From Butyricicoccus sp. OM04-18BH (lineage in GTDB: Bacteria; Bacillota; Clostridia; Oscillospirales; Butyricicoccaceae): a stretch of 64,000 nt of DNA. Both the position numbers and the translations under genes were made by a program. Where the stretch lies: positions 1 through 64,000 of the forward strand of contig NZ_QULN01000003.1 of assembly GCF_003481705.1 (NCBI RefSeq), in the 5' to 3' direction. This document shows positions 39,909 through 49,055 of this stretch, one piece after another. Position 1 is the stretch's first letter. Every line of letters starts with the position of its first letter. The notes under the pieces are model-generated. The model saw only the letters and a list, made by a program, of their open reading frames with translations, was not told the origin of the DNA and made no database searches.

Positions 39909-41372
39909 ATGAACCGACCGAAACAGTCCGCCCTCTTCCGAAGGCTCCGCATGACATTCTTCTGCGTGCCGCTTGCGGCGATCTTTCTGCTTCCGCAGCT
40001 GTTTTCCGGCTTTCTTCTCCCGAGGCAGGTCGAAACAGCCGTGATCCATACCGCCGCAGGCGACGTGACGCGGCAGGAATTCGAGACGAGCAACTCCGCC
40101 TTCACGCAGCACATCCGAACCTGGACGGATGCAGAAAACACCGTCGTGCGCAGCGACCGCTTTGCGCCTGTGTCGGGAACGCAGACGCACGAAAGTACGG
40201 TCCTCACGGTCAAGGGCACGGGCACGATGCGCACCTATGACGTCAAGGCGAACCGCTGGAGCGAAGCGCCTCTCTGCGCCGGCACCTTCCCCAAGGGCAT
40301 GTACTTCATCCGCGCGGACGGCGGCGACAGCATCATTGTCACGCCCCTCGCCTACCGCGACCGCGGAACCGGCATGATCGAATATCTGCCGTCGAGCGAC
40401 GGAACGCTCGAAATCACCAAGACCGCAGACGGCTTTTCCCTCTCGGTGCAGAGCGGCTCGGTGCCTGTCGGCGCATTCAGCGACGCTCTCGCCCTGACCT
40501 CGCACAGACAGCTGTTCGACTGGAACGACGGGGACACACTGACCCACTGGCAGAACTACCGCTTCACCGACGACAACCGCTGGTGCTGGAGCGGCTATTA
40601 CTACACCGCGCCTCCCGAATATTACCCGAACGGCGAAAATTACTTTCATGCACTTCCCGGCGCTTACATCACCTGCAAGATGGTGCGCAACGCGGAGGAC
40701 GGCGCCTGCCGGATGCTCGGCATCGCCATGCTGGACGTCATGCGCCGGCAGCAGAACGAGCAGGGCTTTCTTCCCTCGACCGCCGGCAGCACCTGGCTGA
40801 AAAAAGATTATGGCATCGAGCCGGGATATTATGACACGCGCTTCAACACCGACCTCTGGCTCGCGGTGGTGAATGCGGCCGAAAACTACGGCGTGACCGA
40901 ATGGCTGCCGCAGGCGCGGGAATACGCCGATTTTCTCGTGCAGTACGCACAGGAGCATCATTCCTCCATCACGACCGGAGACGCGCTGCTCGTTCAGGAC
41001 TACTGGCACCCGAACGGCGAGGGCCTGCCGACGCACACCTCGCTCAACCATCATTCCGTCGAGGCGGTCTTTCTCTATCGTCTTTCCTGCGCCGCAGGAG
41101 ACGACAGCTATGCCCTTGTCGCGGATCGCATGGTAAAAGGAATCGAGCAGACGGCCTCCCGATGGGTCCGCCCGGACGGCAATCTGCATTACAGTCTTTC
41201 TCCGGCCGGTGTCGGCGGCGGCGCAGATTACCCCTACCTCACCTACAATGATCTTGTCGACCTTCAGACGCAGTACACCGCCCGCTTCCATCATCCGAAC
41301 GCCGCTATTCGGATGCTCGCTCAGACCAAGCTGAACTGGATGCAGAAAAATCATGTCGTTATCCTGTACTGA
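39909..41372 (+). CDS. Secreted/membrane-anchored protein with six-hairpin (alpha/alpha toroid) C-terminal domain
   Basis: A 487-residue protein from ATG 39909 (GAGGTGA before it). N-terminal signal anchor (FFCVPLAAIFLLPQLFSGFLL), a beta-rich region to about 200, and a helical domain with HALPGAYITCKMVRNAEDGA, WLAVVNAAENYGVTEWLPQA, and FLYRLSC, the paired-helix layout of six-hairpin glycosidase or glucuronyl-C5-epimerase-like folds. Probably acts on a cell-surface or host polysaccharide; catalytic residues cannot be assigned by eye. Confidence 0.6.
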   Translation: MNRPKQSALFRRLRMTFFCVPLAAIFLLPQLFSGFLLPRQVETAVIHTAAGDVTRQEFETSNSAFTQHIRTWTDAENTVVRSDRFAPVSGTQTHESTVLTVKGTGTMRTYDVKANRWSEAPLCAGTFPKGMYFIRADGGDSIIVTPLAYRDRGTGMIEYLPSSDGTLEITKTADGFSLSVQSGSVPVGAFSDALALTSHRQLFDWNDGDTLTHWQNYRFTDDNRWCWSGYYYTAPPEYYPNGENYFHALPGAYITCKMVRNAEDGACRMLGIAMLDVMRRQQNEQGFLPSTAGSTWLKKDYGIEPGYYDTRFNTDLWLAVVNAAENYGVTEWLPQAREYADFLVQYAQEHHSSITTGDALLVQDYWHPNGEGLPTHTSLNHHSVEAVFLYRLSCAAGDDSYALVADRMVKGIEQTASRWVRPDGNLHYSLSPAGVGGGADYPYLTYNDLVDLQTQYTARFHHPNAAIRMLAQTKLNWMQKNHVVILY

Positions 41373-41411
41373 CTGCCCTCCATCGGACCGTCGTCTTTCA
41401 GAACGGCAAAA

Positions 41412-41450
41412 AGCACGGAATGCGTCGCGCATTCCGTGCTCTTGTTTTTC
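41412..41450. terminator. Bidirectional terminator between convergent genes
   Basis: AGCACGGAATGCG / CGCATTCCGTGCT, 13-bp stem, followed by CTTGTTTTT on plus and TTTTTG on minus. Confidence 0.9.
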
Positions 41451-41468
41451 CCTGCTTCTATTACAGCA

Positions 41469-42011
41469 TCAGCCGCCGCATTCCTCGCGGATAAACAGGC
41501 AGCCGTCGATGAACGCCGCGATGCGTTCCCCGGAAACATACAGCTTGATGTCGTCCGTCTGCCCCGAGAAGGTTTCCATGTCCACCGGAATATCCCACTC
41601 CACCGGGTCGGTCTCCGCGAAGCAGTCCATCGTGCCGAACGGCACCTTCGAGACCGCAAAATGCGGCTCGGTCATAAAATGCTCGACCAGCTGAAGCGTA
41701 TACACCTCGCCCTCGTACAGCACTGCCGCGACACAGTACGCCCCGTCCGACACATGCACAAGCTCCTCCTCCGCCGTGTCCCAGAACATCACCACGCCGC
41801 CCTGCATGCCCGCCGTGTGCAGCACGCACAGGATATAGCGCCCGTCAGTCTCGACAAAGCCGCCCTCATTCTCGTAAATATATTCCCAGTATGGGTAGAT
41901 GTCCTCGCCGCAGATGCGCTGCTCCATGCCGTCGACATCTGCCGCGATCAGTACGTCCTCCGGAAGGTCCGGCTCGAATTTGATCTGATAGATATTAGGT
42001 CCCTGCTGCAT
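41469..42011 (-). CDS. Conserved protein, unknown
   Basis: A 180-residue acidic protein (MQQGPNIYQIKFEPDLPEDV) of alternating beta strands (LIAADVDGMEQRICGEDIYP, ILCVLHTAGMQGG, AYCVAAVLYEGEVYTLQLVE), with three strand-rich halves. ATG 42011 has GGAAGGAGAGGG; the frame opens to 42188 but reads into the flavin-reductase gene end. No family recognised. It is downstream of the flavin reductase gene and probably co-transcribed. Confidence 0.6.
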   Translation of the reverse strand: MQQGPNIYQIKFEPDLPEDVLIAADVDGMEQRICGEDIYPYWEYIYENEGGFVETDGRYILCVLHTAGMQGGVVMFWDTAEEELVHVSDGAYCVAAVLYEGEVYTLQLVEHFMTEPHFAVSKVPFGTMDCFAETDPVEWDIPVDMETFSGQTDDIKLYVSGERIAAFIDGCLFIREECGG

Positions 42012-42039
42012 TCTGCCCTCTCCTTCCGCGCGCCTCACG

Positions 42040-42621
42040 TTATTTTTTTCGGCGTTTCGGCTTTTTCTGCACGCTGTATCCGAACTTTCCGAGCTTTCGG
42101 CCGAGGCCGAAATACTCACCGTGCGAGTACATGATGAGGCCGGTTCCGTTGATGTCGAAGCGGCCGGTCTCGTCGAGATAGCGGTCATCCGCCGTCACGC
42201 CCACAACCTCTGCAAGGAACATGGTATGACTGCCGAGGGCGCGCTCCTCGACCACGCGGCACGCGATGCTGACCGGGCTTTCCGCGATGCCGGGAACGGA
42301 CACGCCCTCGACCGGGACAGGCGTGAGACCGGTCTTCGCGAACTTGTCGACATCCCTGCCGCTCACAACGCCGCAGTAGTCGCACGCGCGCGTCAGCGGC
42401 TCGGTCACGAGATTGATGACGAACTCGCCCGTCTCGCGGATCATATCATAGGAATAGCGTGTCGGACGCACCGAGATCGACACCATCGGCGGATTGGTGC
42501 ACACCGTGCCCGCCCACGCGATCGTGATGATATTCGGCTTTCCCTCCCTGTCCGCGCAGCTCACCATGACCGCCGGGACAGGATTGAGCATATTGCCCGG
42601 CTTCCAGCTTTGTTTTCCCAT
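42040..42621 (-). CDS. Flavin reductase/flavoredoxin family protein
   Basis: A 193-residue FMN-binding split-barrel protein: NPVPAVMVSCADREGKPNII, WAGTVCTNPPMVSISVRPTR, GEFVINLVTEPLTRACDYCG, and HTMFLAEVVGVTAD are conserved blocks of the DIM6/NTAB flavoredoxins. Such proteins pass electrons using FMN in anaerobes. The Lys/Arg-rich tail is typical of some clostridial members. Specific partner not known. Confidence 0.85.
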   Translation of the reverse strand: MGKQSWKPGNMLNPVPAVMVSCADREGKPNIITIAWAGTVCTNPPMVSISVRPTRYSYDMIRETGEFVINLVTEPLTRACDYCGVVSGRDVDKFAKTGLTPVPVEGVSVPGIAESPVSIACRVVEERALGSHTMFLAEVVGVTADDRYLDETGRFDINGTGLIMYSHGEYFGLGRKLGKFGYSVQKKPKRRKK

Positions 42622-42647
42622 TTTTCTCTCCTTTTAGATGACACATC

Positions 42648-42678
42648 CCCGGCGCCGCCTGAATAGACCTGCCGGGGA
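42648..42678 (-). terminator. Hairpin after the ECF transporter gene
   Basis: CCCCGGC / GCCGGGG arms on the minus strand between the ECF S gene stop and the flavin reductase start; little T-run follows, so termination may be partial. Confidence 0.4.
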
Positions 42679-42686
42679 TGCCGTTG

Positions 42687-43334
42687 TTAATCTTCCGTTT
42701 TGGCTGTCTTGGCCGCCTTTGCCGGTGCGCGTGTACTGAGGAAGGACGAGACCGCACGAGTGATAACGCCGCCTGCCGCGCAGCATACGATTGCTTCGAT
42801 CAGACCCTGCACGCCGACGAGCAGTACCACGAACATCAGCGGATTGACCGCGCCGAGGTCTGCGACCTTGCTCTGGATAAATTCGGTATTATAGAACACC
42901 AGAACGATATATCCCATGAAGAACAGCGTATTGAGCAGCGGCGCACTCAGCGCACCGATAAAGTAGCTCCAGCCGCCTCTGCGGTCGACAAAGCGCAGCG
43001 CCTTGAAGATCAGACCGACGCAGAAGCCCATGAGCACGCGCATGACAACGCACAGCACGAAGGTATTCAGCGGACTGATCTGGAAGAACACGCCGGTCAT
43101 GCCCAGACCGGAAAGCGCGTCCTTGAAGCTGACGAGACCGAATACCGCGCCGAGAATGGCGCCGGCCGCCGGACCCATCGTCATCGCGCCGACCGCGATC
43201 GGCACGGTCAGGAACGACATATACAGCGGTCCGACCGGAACGCTGCCGAGGCCGATCAGCTTCATCACGATCTCGATCGCCGCAAGCAGACCGAGCTGTG
43301 CGAGAAAGCGCACGTTGGTTTTGTTGTTATTCAT
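42687..43334 (-). CDS. ECF transporter S component, probable pantothenate-specific
   Basis: A 215-residue membrane protein from ATG 43334 (GGGAGGAATAAAA before it). About six hydrophobic helices, with FLAQLGLLAAIEIVMKLIGL and GPAAGAILGAVFGLVSFKDA (the S-component small-residue pattern that meets EcfT). It follows the CoaX-like gene by 75 bases in the same orientation, so pantothenate is the likely vitamin (PanT-like). Substrate inference rests on context. Confidence 0.75.
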   Translation of the reverse strand: MNNNKTNVRFLAQLGLLAAIEIVMKLIGLGSVPVGPLYMSFLTVPIAVGAMTMGPAAGAILGAVFGLVSFKDALSGLGMTGVFFQISPLNTFVLCVVMRVLMGFCVGLIFKALRFVDRRGGWSYFIGALSAPLLNTLFFMGYIVLVFYNTEFIQSKVADLGAVNPLMFVVLLVGVQGLIEAIVCCAAGGVITRAVSSFLSTRAPAKAAKTAKTED

Positions 43335-43408
43335 TTTTATTCCTCCCGCTCCCGTCTCAGCATTCCTTTCGCCGAGTACAGGGCAAAATTTTAACAAAGA
43401 AAAGCATC

Positions 43409-44188
43409 TCAGCCGCGGTTTTTTCTCCAAACGAGCCGCAGCCCCTCAAAAATAAGGTCATCCGCGCGGTCCCAGCCGATCGAGAGATGCGGCGCGATCA
43501 GCTGGCAGCAGTCGCCCGTGAGCCAGACCCGAGGCGTTTTGCCGAGAACGGCGGCATAACGGCCGATGAGACCGTCGACCATGGCAGCCGCGCCCATGAC
43601 TGCGCCGACACGCATTGCGTCCGCGGTGTTCCGCGCCATAACGTCATATTTTGCGCCGCGCACGAGCGCCACAGTCGGCAGCTGCGCGGTCTGTGCACGA
43701 AGCGCTTCGAGCGAAAGCTCGACGCCCGCGGTGATGGCCGACGCGACGAGCGCGCCGTTTTCATCGAGCACGGTGAAGGTTGTTGCGCATCCGCAGTCCA
43801 CGACCACGCACGGCAGACTGCCGCGCGCCTTGGCGGCTACGGCCGCCGCTACGCGGTCCGCACCCACCTGCTGCGGCTGGTCCGAGCGGATATTGAGGCC
43901 GGTCTTGATGCCGCTCGACAGGCTGAGCAGCTTGTGGCGGCTGCCCGCGATGCGCGCGAGCGCGTCGATGAGCGTCGGCGTCAGCTGCGGCACGACCGAC
44001 GCGAGCACCACGCCGGTGATACGCTCGCCGGACACGCCGTAGAGCGTGAACAGCTGCGTCAGCATGAGGATATAGTAGTCCGAGGTCTGCCGCGGCTCGG
44101 TCTGTACGGAAGCATGGAAGCGAATTTCCTCTCCCTCGAAGCCGACCGCGCGGATATGACTGTTTTCCGCGAGCACGGTAATGAGCAT
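43409..44188 (-). CDS. Degenerate type III pantothenate kinase paralogue (CoaX-like)
   Basis: A 259-residue protein of the BAF/CoaX family, recognisable by VVLASVVPQLTPTLIDAL, QQVGADRVAAAVAAKARG, and VVVDCGCATTFTVLDENG. The ATP-phosphate motif DxGNT near residue 6-10 has become LAENS, and the second phosphate motif is DCGCATTFTV instead of DIGTATTFDA; the Asp in GxDR is kept. A canonical coaX lies 4 kb away. It is therefore probably not a kinase and may be a sensor or regulator of the adjacent ECF transporter. ATG 44188 has GGAGGAGG and a long structured leader. Confidence 0.8.
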   Translation of the reverse strand: MLITVLAENSHIRAVGFEGEEIRFHASVQTEPRQTSDYYILMLTQLFTLYGVSGERITGVVLASVVPQLTPTLIDALARIAGSRHKLLSLSSGIKTGLNIRSDQPQQVGADRVAAAVAAKARGSLPCVVVDCGCATTFTVLDENGALVASAITAGVELSLEALRAQTAQLPTVALVRGAKYDVMARNTADAMRVGAVMGAAAMVDGLIGRYAAVLGKTPRVWLTGDCCQLIAPHLSIGWDRADDLIFEGLRLVWRKNRG

Positions 44189-44189
44189 A

Positions 44190-44451
44190 TGCAGACCTCC
44201 TCCAAAACTTTTTCACGAGCCTGTCGCGAAACTACAGTTTCGCCGACATTCTGTGTTCTGACAGCGCGTTGCGCCGCAGAACACGGACGTCCGAAAGTTC
44301 CCATACGGAAACTTTCTCCCTCTGGGAGTATAAAAACCGTGATACATGCTCCCGGTTTTTATGATTTTGCGCTGCAAAATCTATTTCATGCGCGCCCTGC
44401 GCGCGAAACACCGTATTTTCGAAAAATTGAATTTATCGACAGACTGACTGT
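44190..44451 (-). ncRNA. Structured 5' leader of the CoaX-like/ECF operon (six hairpins)
   Basis: On the minus strand, after the promoter at 44452-44480, come hairpins at 44384-44408, 44363-44381 (GATTTTGC/GCAAAATC), 44330-44362 (ATAAAAACCG/CGGTTTTTAT, whose loop GGGAG can pair with a downstream CTCCC to form an H-type pseudoknot), 44293-44316, 44253-44284 (GTGTTCTG/CAGAACAC) and 44226-44243 (GCGAAAC/GTTTCGC). No known riboswitch class is recognised; some of it may be a dispersed intergenic repeat. Confidence 0.6.
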
Positions 44452-44480
44452 ATTATACCTCGATTTCGTCCTTTGCGCAA
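44452..44480 (-). promoter_or_regulatory. Promoter of the CoaX-like/ECF operon
   Basis: TTGCGC (44475-44480), 17 bases, TATAAT (44452-44457) on the minus strand; about 265 bases upstream of the CoaX-like ATG. Confidence 0.75.
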
Positions 44481-44485
44481 TACAA

Positions 44486-44512
44486 AGGAGCAGAGAAATC
44501 TTCCCTGCTCCT
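44486..44512 (-). terminator. Hairpin after pgi
   Basis: AGGAGCAG / CTGCTCCT arms on the minus strand just after the pgi stop, followed by TTTGTATTG; moderate terminator. Confidence 0.55.
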
Positions 44513-44533
44513 GCGAAATATTATGTATTCTTT

Positions 44534-45865
44534 TTACATTCTGCCTTCCAGATACTTTTTGCGCTGCTCATAGCCTTTTTTGCCGAGCAGAGCGAACATA
44601 TTCTTCTTGTATGCCTCGACGCCTGGCTGATCGAAGGGATTTACGCCGAGCAGATAGCCGGAGATACCGCAGGCCTTCTCGAAGAAGTAAACGAGGTAGC
44701 CGAAGTGCCATTCATCCGCGCGGTCGATCTCGAACATGATATTTGGCGTGCCGCCGTCAATGTGCGCGAGCAGCGTGCCCTGATATGCCTTGGAGTTGAC
44801 GAACTGAACGCTCTTGCCCGCAAGGTAGTTCAGGCCGTCGATATCGTCCTTTTCCTCCTTGATGATGCTCTCCGAGCGCGGCTCGCGCACCCAGAGCACG
44901 GTCTCGAACATCATGCGCGTACCGTCCTGAATGAACTGACCGATAGAATGCAGGTCGGTCGAAAAGTTCGCGCTCGTGGCGAAGATCCCCTTGTGGTCCT
45001 TGCCCTCGGACTCGTCGAACAGCTGCTTGAACCACTCGCCGAGCATGACGAGCGCCGGATCGTAGTTGACGAGGATCTCCATCGACTTGCCCTTGCGGTG
45101 CAGGATGCTGCGAAGCGCCGCGTATTTTGCAGCGAGATGGTCGGTGGTACAGCGGTTCTCGATACGCGCCTGCGCCGCGCCCTCCATGACCTCGTCGATG
45201 TTGACGCCCGCCGCCGCCATCGGCAGCAGACCGACCGGCGTCAGCACAGAAAAGCGACCGCCGATGTCGTCCGGCACGACGAAGGTCTCGTAGCCCTCAT
45301 CGTCCGCAAGCTGCTTGAGCGCGCCGCGCTCCTTGTCCGTGGTCGCAAAGATGCGCTCCTTCGCGCCCTCGCGGCCGTATTTTTTCTCGCAAAGCTCCTT
45401 GAAGATACGAAACGCAATGGCCGGTTCGGTCGTCGTACCCGATTTGGAGATAACATTGATGCAGAAATCCCGGTCTCCGATGATCTTGACCAGATCGTTC
45501 AGATAGCTGGAGGAAATATTGTTGCCGGCAAAGTAGACCTCGGGCGTACCCTCCGGGCGGACCTGATTGTACATCTGACCTTTCACAAATTCGATCGCCG
45601 CGCGCGCGCCCAGATACGAGCCGCCGATACCGATCACGATAAGTACGTCCGCCGTTCTGCGGATCTTTTCCGCCGCCTGCTTGATGTGCGCAAATTCTTC
45701 CCTGTCGTAATTTTCCGGCAGATCCAGCCAGCCGAGAAAATCATTGCCCGCACCCTTGCGGCTTTCAAGCGTATCCTGCGCGACCTTTACGAGCGGCTCT
45801 GCGTCATGAATTTCGTCATCCTGCACATACCGCCAAAGGCCGTTCATCTTCAGTTCCATAGACAT
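44534..45865 (-). CDS. pgi: Glucose-6-phosphate isomerase
   Basis: A 443-residue PGI of the compact bacterial type. Conserved blocks: [56 protein letters not shown], and the C-terminal [20 protein letters not shown] with the catalytic Glu in DQPGVE. Interconverts glucose-6-P and fructose-6-P in glycolysis. ATG 45865 has AAGGGG. A monocistronic host gene. Confidence 0.95.
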   Translation of the reverse strand: MSMELKMNGLWRYVQDDEIHDAEPLVKVAQDTLESRKGAGNDFLGWLDLPENYDREEFAHIKQAAEKIRRTADVLIVIGIGGSYLGARAAIEFVKGQMYNQVRPEGTPEVYFAGNNISSSYLNDLVKIIGDRDFCINVISKSGTTTEPAIAFRIFKELCEKKYGREGAKERIFATTDKERGALKQLADDEGYETFVVPDDIGGRFSVLTPVGLLPMAAAGVNIDEVMEGAAQARIENRCTTDHLAAKYAALRSILHRKGKSMEILVNYDPALVMLGEWFKQLFDESEGKDHKGIFATSANFSTDLHSIGQFIQDGTRMMFETVLWVREPRSESIIKEEKDDIDGLNYLAGKSVQFVNSKAYQGTLLAHIDGGTPNIMFEIDRADEWHFGYLVYFFEKACGISGYLLGVNPFDQPGVEAYKKNMFALLGKKGYEQRKKYLEGRM

Positions 45866-46056
45866 TCTTGCATTTCCCCTTAATTTATCCTCTCAAACCC
45901 GGGTCAAAGCGTCTCTCTCACTGTAACCCTTTACCAATAGTATACCATATTTGAGAAGAAAGGCAAGTGTTTTGTTCATTTTCTACAAAACATTTCGAAT
46001 TTCACCCGGATTTTGCAATATTTTTACCACATCGTTTTTTTCGTAAAAATAAACAA

Positions 46057-46084
46057 AGACCGCCTTTCATATGAAAAAGCGGTC
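46057..46084 (-). terminator. Terminator after glyA
   Basis: GACCGC / GCGGTC with an inner TTTC/GAAA stem on the minus strand, followed by TTTGTTTATTTTT. About 55 bases after the glyA stop. Confidence 0.8.
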
Positions 46085-46137
46085 CCTGAGAAAGTTTTTA
46101 GTTGAGAAAATGCCGGTTTCGGACTGAGTCGTTTTTC

Positions 46138-47379
46138 TTAGTAGATCGGGAAACGGGAGCAGATCTCGCATACGTTGCGGCGGATCTCGTCAGCCTTGTT
46201 GTCGAAATCGGTCGCTGCCTGCCAGATGAACTCAGCGATGTGGAGCATTTCCGGCTTGCCGAAGCCGCGGGTGGTAACGGCCGGGGTGCCGATACGCTGG
46301 CCGGAGGTGACGAACGGGCTTTCCGGATCGTTCGGGATGGCGTTCTTGTTCGCAGTGATGTAGACCTCGTCCAGACGGCGCTGCAGCTCCTTGCCGGTAA
46401 CGCCGGTGCCGCGCAGGTCGATCAGCATGAGGTGGTTGTCCGTGCCGCCGGAAACCAGATTGAAGCCCTGATTCTGGAGGGCTGCCGCCAGTGCCTTTGC
46501 GTTGTCAGCGACGCGCTGCTGGTAAGCCTTGAACTCCGGCTTGAGTGCCTCGCCGAAGCAGACAGCCTTCGCCGCGATGACGTGCTCGAGCGGACCGCCC
46601 TGGGTGCCCGGGAAGATCGCCTTGTTGAACTTCTTGGCAAGCTCCTCGTTGTTGGTGAGGATAACGCCGCCGCGCGGACCGCGCAGGGTCTTGTGGGTGG
46701 TGGTGGTCACGACGTCCGCATACGGAACCGGGCTCTGATGCAGACCGGCGGCGACCAGACCTGCGATATGCGCCATATCGACGAACAGGTATGCGCCGAC
46801 CTCGTGTGCGATCTCAGCGAACTTTTCAAAATCAATGGCACGCGGATAAGCGGAGGCGCCGGCGATGATCATCTTCGGCTGCTCCTTCTTCGCCATGTCG
46901 CGGACTGCGTCATAGTCGATGTAGCCGTTGTCGTCTACACCGTAGGAAACAATGTGGTAGAGCAGACCGGACTGGTTGACCGGAGAGCCGTGGGTCAGGT
47001 GGCCGCCGTTGTCCAGGCTCATGCCCATAACGGTGTCGCCCGGCTTGCAGAGCGCCTGATAGACCGCCATGTTGGCCTGCGCGCCCGAATGCGGCTGAAC
47101 GTTTGCGAACTTTGCACCGAATACCTCGCAGACGCGGCTGATCGCCAGACGCTCCACCTCATCGACGCACTCGCAGCCGCCGTAATAGCGCTTGCCCGGA
47201 TAGCCCTCTGCGTACTTGTTGGTCAGAACCGAGCCCATCGCCGCCATGACTGCCTCGCTTACGATATTCTCGGATGCGATCAGCTCAATATTGCGCTGCT
47301 GGCGCTTATATTCTGCCTCGATCATATTGCCCAGTTCCGGGTCATATGCCTTTACAAAATCCATTGCCTCGCGTACCAT
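46138..47379 (-). CDS. glyA: Serine hydroxymethyltransferase
   Basis: A 413-residue SHMT, PLP enzyme converting serine and tetrahydrofolate to glycine and methylene-THF. Conserved: [54 protein letters not shown], and the PLP lysine block [14 protein letters not shown]. Length is normal. Host housekeeping gene with a ribosome site just before ATG 47379. Confidence 0.96.
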   Translation of the reverse strand: MVREAMDFVKAYDPELGNMIEAEYKRQQRNIELIASENIVSEAVMAAMGSVLTNKYAEGYPGKRYYGGCECVDEVERLAISRVCEVFGAKFANVQPHSGAQANMAVYQALCKPGDTVMGMSLDNGGHLTHGSPVNQSGLLYHIVSYGVDDNGYIDYDAVRDMAKKEQPKMIIAGASAYPRAIDFEKFAEIAHEVGAYLFVDMAHIAGLVAAGLHQSPVPYADVVTTTTHKTLRGPRGGVILTNNEELAKKFNKAIFPGTQGGPLEHVIAAKAVCFGEALKPEFKAYQQRVADNAKALAAALQNQGFNLVSGGTDNHLMLIDLRGTGVTGKELQRRLDEVYITANKNAIPNDPESPFVTSGQRIGTPAVTTRGFGKPEMLHIAEFIWQAATDFDNKADEIRRNVCEICSRFPIY

Positions 47380-47518
47380 GTTTCATCCTCCATTTGCAAG
47401 GGAAATATTATAATAACTATTAAACCACAATTTCCTCATTCTTTCCATAGTGAAAGAGTTAGTAAATTACAAGGTTCACAGAAAACTTTCTGTGAATGTT
47501 GTTTAATCTGTATATTTT

Positions 47519-48157
47519 TCACCGCATTTTTCCGAACGACGGACAGATGTCCGCGAGCGGGCAGTCCGTGCAGCGCGGCGCACGGGCGGTGCAGTGCTCC
47601 CGGCCGAACAGCACGAGGCGGTGGCAGAAGTCCGAGGACTCCTCGGGCAGGACGAGTCCGCGCAGCGCCTTTTCCACCTTGACCGGGTCCTTCTCGTCCC
47701 GAACAAAGCCGAGACGGTTGGACAGCCGGATGCAGTGCGTGTCGCACACGATGGCCGGCTTGCCGAAAATATCGCCGAGGATGAGGTTTGCGGTCTTGCG
47801 TCCGACGCCCGGCAGCCGCAGCAGCTCCTCCATCGTATCGGGCACTCTGCCGCCGTACTCCGCGAGCAGCACCACCGCGCAGGCGTGCAGGTCACGCGCC
47901 TTGGTGCGGAACAGGCCGCAGCTGCGGATATCCTCCGCGATCTCCTCCTCGCTCGCCTCCGCGAAGCTCTCGAGCGTCGGAAAATCAGAAAACAACTTTT
48001 CCGTCACGATGTTCACGCGCGCGTCCGTACACTGCGCGGAGAGCCGCGTCGCGAACAGCAGCTCGTAGTCATGCGTGTAGTGCAGGGCGCAGACCGCCTC
48101 GGGATAGACCTGCTTCAGCCGCTCCGTCACCGCCTGCATACGTTCCTTCTTTGTCAT
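47519..48157 (-). CDS. nth: Endonuclease III
   Basis: A 212-residue base-excision glycosylase/AP lyase. Helix-hairpin-helix LLRLPGVGRKTANLILGDIF with the catalytic Lys and Asp (VCDTHCIRLSNRLG), and a C-terminal [4Fe-4S] cluster CTARAPRCTDCPLADICPSF. Separate from coaX by a terminator. ATG 48157. Confidence 0.95.
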   Translation of the reverse strand: MTKKERMQAVTERLKQVYPEAVCALHYTHDYELLFATRLSAQCTDARVNIVTEKLFSDFPTLESFAEASEEEIAEDIRSCGLFRTKARDLHACAVVLLAEYGGRVPDTMEELLRLPGVGRKTANLILGDIFGKPAIVCDTHCIRLSNRLGFVRDEKDPVKVEKALRGLVLPEESSDFCHRLVLFGREHCTARAPRCTDCPLADICPSFGKMR

Positions 48158-48177
48158 GGCTCATTCCTCTTTCTAAG

Positions 48178-48209
48178 ACAAAAAAACCGAGAAAGCTCCC
48201 GGTTTTTAT
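48178..48209 (-). terminator. Terminator between coaX and nth
   Basis: AACCG..GAG / CTC..GGTT stem on the minus strand followed by TTTTTTTGTC, directly after the coaX stop. Confidence 0.75.
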
Positions 48210-48215
48210 GTAGTA

Positions 48216-49043
48216 TCAGCCTTCCTCATTCACTTCGATGTTGCCGATGTTGTCAGCAAGTTTTCTGTCGCGGAAGGCATCCTTATTGTTTTCATAGATC
48301 AGACGCAAACCCTCGAGCGTCAGATTCGGGTCCACCTCGTCGATCAGCGGACAGTATTCCGCCATCATGCGGCCCATGCCGCCGGTCGCGACAACACGCG
48401 CGTTGCCGCCAAGCTCCTTCTGGATGTCGGTGATGATGCCGGTCAGCGCGCCGACATAGCCGCGCACCGCGCCCGACTGCATCGAGCGAACGGTCGTCTT
48501 GCCGATGGCGTGCTCGGGCATCTCAATATCGACGCGCGGCAACTTGGACGCCTTGAGGAACAGCGCCTCCATCGCGACCTTGAGGCCGGGGAAGATCGCG
48601 CCGCCCTGATACGCGCCTTCGGCGTCGATGGCGTCGAACGTGGTCGCCGTGCCGATGTCGACGATGATGAGCGGCCTGCCGTAGCGCTCCATCGCGGAGA
48701 CCGCATTGATCAGGCGGTCCACGCCGACCTCGCGCGGATTGGCGTAGCAGTTGCGCACGCCGATGTCCACATCGCGGCCCGCGATGAGCGGCTGCACGTG
48801 CAGATACTTGCGAATCGCGTTGACGAGCGTATACATCACGGGCGGAACCACGCTCGCGATGATGACCGCGTCGGTCTGATGACGGTCGAGACCGTGAAAA
48901 TGATAATACTGCGCGATCTGCATACCGAGTTCATCCGATGTACGCTCCGCGTTGGTGGAGATGCGGAACGAGCCGCAGAGCTTCTCCTTATCGTAAATGC
49001 CGAACACCATGTTGGTGTTGCCTACGTCTATCGCCAAAAGCAT
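48216..49043 (-). CDS. coaX: Type III pantothenate kinase (canonical)
   Basis: A 275-residue CoaX with intact motifs: LLAIDVGNTNMVFGIY (phosphate loop), NPREVGVDRLINAVSAMERY, and IIVDIGTATTFDAIDAEG, with catalytic Asp in GVDR. It phosphorylates pantothenate, the first CoA step, is feedback-insensitive and uses K+. It directly follows a phosphodiesterase gene. A degenerate paralogue lies at 43409-44188. Confidence 0.95.
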   Translation of the reverse strand: MLLAIDVGNTNMVFGIYDKEKLCGSFRISTNAERTSDELGMQIAQYYHFHGLDRHQTDAVIIASVVPPVMYTLVNAIRKYLHVQPLIAGRDVDIGVRNCYANPREVGVDRLINAVSAMERYGRPLIIVDIGTATTFDAIDAEGAYQGGAIFPGLKVAMEALFLKASKLPRVDIEMPEHAIGKTTVRSMQSGAVRGYVGALTGIITDIQKELGGNARVVATGGMGRMMAEYCPLIDEVDPNLTLEGLRLIYENNKDAFRDRKLADNIGNIEVNEEG

Positions 49044-49055
49044 TGATCTTTCCCC

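Noticed and set aside
39822..41432. Minus-strand 536-residue frame
   Set aside because: Antisense to the six-hairpin protein gene, with no ribosome site and coding-strand bias on the other strand.
43298..45883. Plus-strand 861-residue open frame
   Set aside because: Antisense to coaX-like and pgi; composition is the Arg/His-rich mirror of real genes. No start signal.
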